Below, in pieces: positions 59,107 to 64,000 of a stretch of DNA of 64,000 bases (the first letter of the stretch is position 1; each line of letters opens with the position of its first letter). Below the pieces are notes generated by a model. That model was not told the origin of the DNA, did not search any database, and saw only the letters and a program-made list of their open reading frames with translations. A program made the translations under genes and the position numbers. This stretch comes from Rhizobium leguminosarum bv. viciae USDA 2370 (GTDB lineage: Bacteria; Pseudomonadota; Alphaproteobacteria; Rhizobiales; Rhizobiaceae), in NCBI RefSeq assembly GCF_002008365.1, contig NZ_MRDL01000059.1, positions 186,001 to 250,000 on the forward strand, given 5' to 3'.

Positions 59107-60333
59107 ATGTCAAATCCGTATAAACAAATATTCGCGGCACCTGGGGCCAAGGGCTTCTCCGCAGCCGGCTTTTTCGCACGCCTTCCCATCGCCATGGCGC
59201 CGATCGGCATCGTCGCCATGCTCTCCCAGGCACATGGCGAATATTGGCTGGCAGGCGCCGTGTCGGCGACCTATGCGCTCACCAATGCGGTGATCTCGCC
59301 GCAGATTTCGCGAGCGGTCGATCGGCTGGGCCAGACGGCAGTCGTCGTTCCCAGCACCATCGTGTCAGTACTGGCGTTCATCGCGCTGATCGCCGCTGCC
59401 AACCAGAATTGGCCGGTGTGGACGCTGTTCGCCTCGGCCTTCCTCGCGGCGGCCATGCCAAGCATCCCGGCGCTGATGCGGGCGCGCTGGACGGAACTCT
59501 TTCGCAACAAGCCCGAGCTCAACACGGCCTTCGCGTTCGAAAGTGCCGCGGACGAACTGGTCTATATCGCCGGCGCCTCGCTGTCCGTCGGGCTTGCGGT
59601 CGCCCTATTCCCGGAAGCCGGCATGATGGTGAGTACAGCTTTTCTAGCGCTAGGGACGGCCGCCTTCATCGTGCAGCGCGGCACCGAGCCGAAGGTGCGG
59701 CATGTCGCCGGCGCAGCTTCGGTCGGCTCCGCGATCCGCCAGCGTCCAGTGCAGATCATCACGCTCGCGCTGATCTTCGTCGGCGCGATCTTCGCAACCG
59801 CTGAGGTGAGTGTTGTCGCCATCACCAAGGAGCTTGGTCAGCCGAATGCGGCAAGCCTGGTCATCGGTGTCTATGCCCTCGGTTCCTTCCTATTAGGTTT
59901 GACCCTCGGCGCGCTTAATCTGCGCATCCCCTTGCATCGTCAGTTGCTGATCGCTGTTGCGATCCTCGCACTGACCTCGTTGCCGCTTCTCGTCGCCGGC
60001 AGCTCGGTAATGCTGCTTGCTGTCGCCGTCTTCGTCAGCGGCATCGCGATCTCGCCGACCTTTATAACTGCCTTCGGACTGATTGAGCGTCGCGTACCGG
60101 AATCGGTGCTGACGGAGGGCGTCACCTGGGTCATGACCGGCATCGGCATCGGTATGGCGCTTGGTGCCTTCGTCTCGGGCTGGGTCGTCGACAGCTACGG
60201 TCCCCAGAGCGGATTCTGGGTGTCTGCGGCGGCCGGGGCCGCGACCGTCCTTATCATTGCGCTTGGTCAGCGTACCCTGTCGGGAGAGTGCACCGACGGG
60301 GAAGATTGCGCGATGCTGGAACCGGCGCAGTAG
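59107..60333 (+). CDS. MFS transporter
   Basis: A 408-residue membrane protein with about twelve hydrophobic helices; GYWLAG-type loop AHGEYWLAGAVSATYALTN and ISRAVDRLGQTAVVVPSTIV is the first intracellular loop. AAGGA at 59094-59098 supports the ATG at 59107. The gene is controlled with the divergent TetR through three operators. Such YcaD/SetA-like MFS proteins export small toxic molecules or sugars; the cargo is unknown. Confidence 0.9.
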   Translation: MSNPYKQIFAAPGAKGFSAAGFFARLPIAMAPIGIVAMLSQAHGEYWLAGAVSATYALTNAVISPQISRAVDRLGQTAVVVPSTIVSVLAFIALIAAANQNWPVWTLFASAFLAAAMPSIPALMRARWTELFRNKPELNTAFAFESAADELVYIAGASLSVGLAVALFPEAGMMVSTAFLALGTAAFIVQRGTEPKVRHVAGAASVGSAIRQRPVQIITLALIFVGAIFATAEVSVVAITKELGQPNAASLVIGVYALGSFLLGLTLGALNLRIPLHRQLLIAVAILALTSLPLLVAGSSVMLLAVAVFVSGIAISPTFITAFGLIERRVPESVLTEGVTWVMTGIGIGMALGAFVSGWVVDSYGPQSGFWVSAAAGAATVLIIALGQRTLSGECTDGEDCAMLEPAQ

Positions 60334-60414
60334 CAGGGCGGGCGGTAGACAGGAACGAAGCAGGAGGGTTCACCGGCCAACGGTTCGAGACCGTTCAAGG
60401 CGGAAGGCAGTGGG

Positions 60415-61317
60415 TTAAGCCGCTTTTCGGGAGAACTCACGAGCTAAGTCGAGAAATGCTCTGACGCCAGCCGATAGATTTCGGCGTCCAGGATAGTAGA
60501 GGCATAGGCCTGGATAGGGCGGCGTCCAATCTTCCAGAACACGAACAACGCGCCCCGCCTCTATCTCCGAGAGTATGTCTTGTTCAAAGAGGTAGCCCAC
60601 GCCGGCGCTTTCGAGCACGGCAGTCCGCGTAAGGCTGGCCTCATCGAGTGCGATTGGCCCCCGTACATCTATCTGCACCGGCTCGCCGTCTTTTTCGAAC
60701 CGCCATCGAAATAAGGAGCCGTCAGGCAGCCGCACGCGGATGCATCTGTGATTGAGAAGATCCGGAGGCACTATGGGCCTTCCGTGCTTCTTGAAATACT
60801 CAGGAGACCCGACGACAGCGTGTCGCTGAGGCAGCCCGAGCGAAACGGCAATCATGTCGGTGGGAACGAGGCCTTCAACCCTGACGCCCAGATCGAACCC
60901 GTCCTTGACGATATCGACCATTTTCCCCTCGGTAACGATATCGACATTCATGTCCGGATAGCGGCGCAGGAACTCCAGCACGAGCGGTGAGATGATGGCG
61001 CGCGCCGCAAATGGCGCTGCGTTGATCCGTATTGTTCCGGAAGGAGTCTCGCGATGGGAGCGCACCAGATCCAGAGCAGCATGGAGCTCCTGAAGCGAGG
61101 GCGCGACCTGCTGCACAAACAACCGGCCGGCGTCCGTCAGCGAGACACTGCGGGTGGTGCGGTTGAACAACCGCACGCCAAGTCCCGCCTCGAGCCTGCT
61201 TATCGTGTGGCTCAACGCGGTCGTGGACATGCCGAGGTCAATGGCCGCTGCTCGAAAAGTCCCGCGCCTAGCAATTGCAATGGCCGCTTCAAGTTCCTTC
61301 AGGCTGGCTAGCTCCAT
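60415..61317 (-). CDS. LysR-family transcriptional regulator
   Basis: A 300-residue regulator with HTH RGTFRAAAIDLGMSTTALSH and LEAGLGVRLFNRTTRSVSLT (residues 18-62). The effector domain shows SGTIRINAAPFAARAIISP and the LSAGVRAFLDL tail of the subgroup near DsdC/CrgA. It is divergent from the NTF2-SDR pair 95 bp away, the natural target. No operator could be fixed. Confidence 0.9.
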   Translation of the reverse strand: MELASLKELEAAIAIARRGTFRAAAIDLGMSTTALSHTISRLEAGLGVRLFNRTTRSVSLTDAGRLFVQQVAPSLQELHAALDLVRSHRETPSGTIRINAAPFAARAIISPLVLEFLRRYPDMNVDIVTEGKMVDIVKDGFDLGVRVEGLVPTDMIAVSLGLPQRHAVVGSPEYFKKHGRPIVPPDLLNHRCIRVRLPDGSLFRWRFEKDGEPVQIDVRGPIALDEASLTRTAVLESAGVGYLFEQDILSEIEAGRVVRVLEDWTPPYPGLCLYYPGRRNLSAGVRAFLDLAREFSRKAA

Positions 61318-61411
61318 TGTCCCGACCTGTTCATCATCGCATGCCGGTTTATCCCACTTATTTATGCAATGGTCGAGGGATAAGTATCGGTTAGGTTATG
61401 AGGAGAACACA

Positions 61412-61732
61412 ATGGATATGCCCGGTATCATTAACACGTACTTTGAAGCAGACCGTCGCAATGACGCGAATGCGCTGCTGGACACCTTTGCGGTCGAAGC
61501 CTTCGTCGAAGACGAACGAGCGCGCCATCAAGGCGTCGCCGCAATCCGAGAATGGTGGGTGGCTGCGAAGAAGGCGGCTCAGTACGTTGCTGAACCTTTG
61601 GAATGCACGGTCGACTGTGACAAAGCGCTCATCCGAGCCAAGGTGAGCGGCCAGTTTCCCGGTAGCCCGGTGACCCTCACCTACGACTTTGCCATCAAAC
61701 ACGGCAAGATCGTCAGCCTGGAGATCCAATAA
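61412..61732 (+). CDS. NTF2/SnoaL-like protein
   Basis: A 106-residue single-domain protein: INTYFEADRRNDANALLDTF, AIREWWVAAKKAAQYVAEPL and a closing sheet VTLTYDFAIKHGKIVSLEIQ. GAGGAG precedes the ATG at 61412. Its stop overlaps the SDR ATG (TAATG). It resembles small SnoaL-like proteins that accompany SDRs in LysR-controlled pairs. Activity unknown. Confidence 0.85.
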   Translation: MDMPGIINTYFEADRRNDANALLDTFAVEAFVEDERARHQGVAAIREWWVAAKKAAQYVAEPLECTVDCDKALIRAKVSGQFPGSPVTLTYDFAIKHGKIVSLEIQ

Positions 61733-62511
61733 TGACTGACTTTCTCAATTTGGAAGGCAAACGCGTCCTCATCACGGCTGGGACCAAAGGTGCCGGCGCT
61801 GCGACCGTCAGCCTGTTTCGGGAGCTCGGCGCAGAGGTGCTGACGACAGCGCGGGCCCGTCCGGAAAACCTACCGGAAGAACTGTTCGTCGAAGCAGATC
61901 TGACCACCGAGGAAGGCTGCGCAATCGTCGCAGGCGCCGTGCGTCAACGTCTCCGCGGCGTCGACGTCATCGTCCATATGCTAGGCGGCTCTTCAGCAGC
62001 CGGAGGTGGATTTTCTGCACTGTCGGACGACGACTGGCATAAGGAGCTGTCGCTCAATCTGTTTCCGGCTGTCCGACTGGATCGGCTGCTCGTTCCGGAC
62101 ATGGTCACCCGAGGAAACGGTGTGGTCGTGCACGTTACATCCATCCAGAGGGTCCTGCCGCTTCCGGAATCGACGACTGCCTATGCTGCAGCCAAGGCAG
62201 CACTTTCCACATACAGCAAGGCGATGTCGAAGGAAGTGTCGCCAAAAGGTGTCCGGGTCGTTCGGGTGTCGCCTGGCTGGATCGAAACGGAAGCCTCGGT
62301 CCGTCTTGCCGAGCGTCTGGCGAAGCAGGCGGGAACTGACCTTGAGGGCGGCAAAAAGATCATTATGGATGGGCTGGGCGGCATTCCGCTCGGTCGTCCG
62401 GCAAAACCGGACGAGGTCGCAAACCTGATTGCCTTCCTCGCCTCCGACCGCGCTGCGTCGATCACTGGTACTGAATATACGATCGATGGAGGGACAGTGC
62501 CAACAGCCTAG
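61732..62511 (+). CDS. SDR-family oxidoreductase
   Basis: A 259-residue short-chain dehydrogenase. RVLITAGTKGAGAATVSLF is the cofactor loop (T-G-x-x-x-G-x-G changed to T-A-G-T-K-G-A-G, residues 13-22), VHVTSIQRVLPLPESTTAYAAAKAALSTY carries the catalytic S, Y and K, and the C-terminus has the typical EYTIDGG. It oxidises or reduces a hydroxyl or keto compound with NAD(P)H. Co-transcribed with the NTF2-like gene. Confidence 0.93.
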   Translation: MTDFLNLEGKRVLITAGTKGAGAATVSLFRELGAEVLTTARARPENLPEELFVEADLTTEEGCAIVAGAVRQRLRGVDVIVHMLGGSSAAGGGFSALSDDDWHKELSLNLFPAVRLDRLLVPDMVTRGNGVVVHVTSIQRVLPLPESTTAYAAAKAALSTYSKAMSKEVSPKGVRVVRVSPGWIETEASVRLAERLAKQAGTDLEGGKKIIMDGLGGIPLGRPAKPDEVANLIAFLASDRAASITGTEYTIDGGTVPTA

Positions 62512-62531
62512 GCGCCGACATGCACGGCAAC

Positions 62532-62999
62532 TCAGGTCGGCGCATCCCACCCGCCGATCTGGGAATAGATCGCGTTGCGGAGATGACGGACGTCGCGGTT
62601 CAGAGCGCCCAATTCCTGTGGCGTCTGGGTCGAGGCAGCAAGCAAGGTGTCGCTGAGACAACCAGCCTTGTGCTGCAATGCCCGGCCTTCGTCGGTCAAC
62701 GCAATCAACACCTGGCGCTCGTTGTTCAGGTTTCTGGTCCTGTGCAGCAACCCGGATGTCTCAAGGCGCTTCAATAGCGGCGTCAGCGTGCTGGATTCCA
62801 GGGCAAGGGCGTTGGCAATGGCACCGACCGTCTGCCCATCTTCGCTCCACAACACATTGAGCACGAGGTACTGCGGGTACGTCAGGCCCAACTCGTCGAG
62901 AAGAGGTTTGTAGGCGCGCTGGATTGCAATTCCGGCAGTGTAAATCGCGTAGCACAGTTGGTCGTGCAGGGGGGGTGGGTCGTTATGGCGTTTGGTCAT
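62532..62999 (-). CDS. MarR-family regulator, OhrR-like
   Basis: A 155-residue regulator of the OhrR type. Cys16 in LHDQLCYAIYTAGIAIQ matches the reactive cysteine of OhrR (Q-L-C-F/Y-A-L-Y), which peroxides oxidise. The wHTH is TVGAIANALALESSTLTPLLKRLETSGLL. It is divergent from an exported hydrolase gene, with an A+T-rich region of TATCG-containing dyads between. The ATG at 62999 gives the family's normal length. Peroxide- or electrophile-sensed derepression of the hydrolase is inferred. Confidence 0.9.
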   Translation of the reverse strand: MTKRHNDPPPLHDQLCYAIYTAGIAIQRAYKPLLDELGLTYPQYLVLNVLWSEDGQTVGAIANALALESSTLTPLLKRLETSGLLHRTRNLNNERQVLIALTDEGRALQHKAGCLSDTLLAASTQTPQELGALNRDVRHLRNAIYSQIGGWDAPT

Positions 63000-63048
63000 T
63001 CTGAACTCCTGTAGATCTCCATATACCCTATGCAATAGCAAAATTAAA

Positions 63049-63125
63049 TATCGCGATAAGAATTATCTTGACGCGCAATCTGAAGTCTGCCAGCTTATAT
63101 ATATCGCAATAACAGTTATCGCAAT
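63049..63125. promoter_or_regulatory. Probable operators of the OhrR-like regulator
   Basis: TATCGCGATA (63049-63058) is a perfect palindrome; TATCGCAAT occurs at 63103-63111 and again at 63117-63125 as a direct repeat 14 bp apart. The second pair lies just before the hydrolase ATG at 63142. Confidence 0.5.
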
Positions 63126-63141
63126 TACCGAGGAATCAGCC

Positions 63142-63936
63142 ATGCCACGCAAGACCACGACCACCATAGCCGCAATTGCTACTGCAGCCTCACTGTCCGC
63201 CGCCGCATTGCCGGCGAACGCCGCGGACACCATCTCTCAAGGCCAATCCGTCAGAAATGTTGTGCTCGTCCACGGCGCCTTTGCGGACGGTTCTGGCTGG
63301 AAGGGTGTTTATGACAACCTCACCAAGCGGGGCTATCGCGTTACCATTGTCCAGAACCCCCTGACATCTCTCGAAGACGATGTCGCAGCCACCAAACGTG
63401 CGCTGGAACGGCAGGATGGTCCGGTCATTCTCGTTGGACATTCCTGGGGCGGCACGGTCATCACGGAAGCTGGCATTGATGCAAAGGTTGCAGGCCTCGT
63501 TTACGTCTCGGCTCTCTCTCCTGATGCAGGCGAGACGACGGCTCAACAATACGAAGGATTTGCTCCCGCATCGGAATTCGTCATCGAGACGACGAAGGAT
63601 GGTTTTGGATATGTCAGCCCGGAAAAGTTCAAGGCTGGCTTTGCTCATGACGTCAGCGATGCTGATGTTGCGTTCATGAGAGACGCGCAAGTCCCGATCA
63701 ATATGTCGGCGTTCGGCACGAAGCTCGAACATGCTGCCTGGCACACCAAGCCCAGCTGGGCTGTGATTGCTACCGAGGATAGGGCATTCGATCAGGCCAT
63801 GCTGATCCACATGGCCGAACGCATCAAGGCGAAGATCACCAAGGTTTCGGCAAGCCACGCCCTGTTCATGACGCAGCCGAAGGTGGTCGCGGATACCATT
63901 GATCAGGCCGCCAAGGCCTTCTCGGCGAAGAAGTAG
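63142..63936 (+). CDS. Exported alpha/beta hydrolase
   Basis: A 264-residue hydrolase with an N-terminal signal peptide (IAAIATAASLSAAALPANAA) and the fold elements NVVLVHGAFADGSGWKGVYD, GHSWGGTVITEAG (nucleophile Ser) and VSASHALFMTQPKVVADTI with the catalytic His. This is the salicylate/methyl-ester-like subgroup of alpha/beta hydrolases often next to OhrR-like regulators. GAGGAA lies ahead of the ATG at 63142. It is secreted to the periplasm. Substrate unknown. Confidence 0.9.
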   Translation: MPRKTTTTIAAIATAASLSAAALPANAADTISQGQSVRNVVLVHGAFADGSGWKGVYDNLTKRGYRVTIVQNPLTSLEDDVAATKRALERQDGPVILVGHSWGGTVITEAGIDAKVAGLVYVSALSPDAGETTAQQYEGFAPASEFVIETTKDGFGYVSPEKFKAGFAHDVSDADVAFMRDAQVPINMSAFGTKLEHAAWHTKPSWAVIATEDRAFDQAMLIHMAERIKAKITKVSASHALFMTQPKVVADTIDQAAKAFSAKK

Positions 63937-63951
63937 TGACAGACGCAGTTT

Positions 63952-63979
63952 CATCGGGACAGCCGGCACTGTCCCGATG
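63952..63979 (+). terminator. Hairpin after the exported hydrolase
   Basis: CATCGGGACAG and CTGTCCCGATG form an 11-bp perfect stem with a CCGGCA loop, 15 bp past the stop codon. No T-run is seen downstream. Confidence 0.55.
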
Positions 63980-64000
63980 GCGAAGAGCAGCGCCCGTCGA

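Noticed and set aside
1..64000. tRNA, rRNA, transposase, integrase or CRISPR array
   Set aside because: No cloverleaf-like tRNA, ribosomal sequence, transposase motif or regularly spaced repeats were found by reading; only rhizobial intergenic palindromes are present.

Overview
The window looks like an accessory region of a Rhizobium genome, most probably the R. leguminosarum group. The best anchor is a complete malonate operon, matR-matA-matB-matC (52215-57370): its MatB reads almost like the R. leguminosarum bv. trifolii protein I remember, and a TCTTGTATACACGA dyad lies between matR and matA. Intergenic palindromes of a rhizobial type (43674-43782, 52105-52213) and TGA-N9-TCA iron boxes of RirA type agree. 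There are no rRNA or tRNA genes, no CRISPR array, no recognisable transposase and no core housekeeping genes. ABC uptake systems, small redox enzymes and local regulators dominate.

Region 1 (1-13218), all on the minus strand: an LLM-class flavin monooxygenase cut by the window edge; an SBP-permease-permease-double ATPase-LLM monooxygenase operon; and a five-gene run of ketopantoate-reductase-like protein, TetR, DsbA/GST-kappa-like isomerase, GlcD-like FAD oxidase and BisC-like molybdoenzyme. Each of the three units is preceded, 60-106 bp upstream of its first gene, by a copy of the same 37-bp element containing a TTTCTA(C/T)-N7-(G/A)TAGAAA dyad. I read this as one regulon, perhaps for an organosulfur compound.

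Region 2 (13272-17967): small stress or detoxification modules, each with its own regulator and visible operator. MarR with an NmrA-like oxidoreductase and an NTF2-like protein share three GTG(T/C)AATTACAC-type palindromes. TetR and a divergent GST share CTATCGATAG-type palindromes. A Tat-exported alpha/beta hydrolase lies between them.

Region 3 (18325-32773): an iron-controlled hydroxamate-type siderophore locus. It holds a TonB receptor, FhuF-like reductase, ECF sigma factor, an operon of AlcB/IucB-type acyltransferase, MATE exporter and Cys/Met-metabolism PLP enzyme, a divergent operon of MbtH, one-module NRPS (C-A-T-TE) and IucD-like N-hydroxylase, and a PPTase. Iron boxes precede the receptor and sigma genes. 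The divergent biosynthetic operons each have a TAAA(T/C)-N16-CGT sequence like promoters of PvdS-type sigma factors. The NRPS condensation motif lacks its catalytic histidine and the PLP enzyme has no obvious job in known hydroxamate pathways, so this is the best candidate for something undescribed.

Region 4 (33203-43648): a chemoreceptor; a polar amino-acid ABC operon carrying a C45 self-processing acyltransferase and an RpiR regulator; and a second RpiR, class III aminotransferase, BKACE and Rid-family set. A TGATCC-N4-(G/A)GATCA palindrome occurs at both the transporter and the BKACE loci. Region 5 (43771-51765): an NMT1/THI5-like ABC transporter with cytosine-deaminase-like amidohydrolase, FAD oxidase and quinone reductase, plus LysR and a creatininase-family amidohydrolase. 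Region 6 (52215-57420): the malonate operon. Region 7 (57540-63979): nucleoside deoxyribosyltransferase, TetR-MFS pair with three ATACG-N3-CGTAT sites, LysR opposite an NTF2-SDR pair, and an OhrR-like MarR divergent from an exported hydrolase. Short gene remnants (10606, 13272, 32857, 51838, 58280) show that the region has been repeatedly rearranged.
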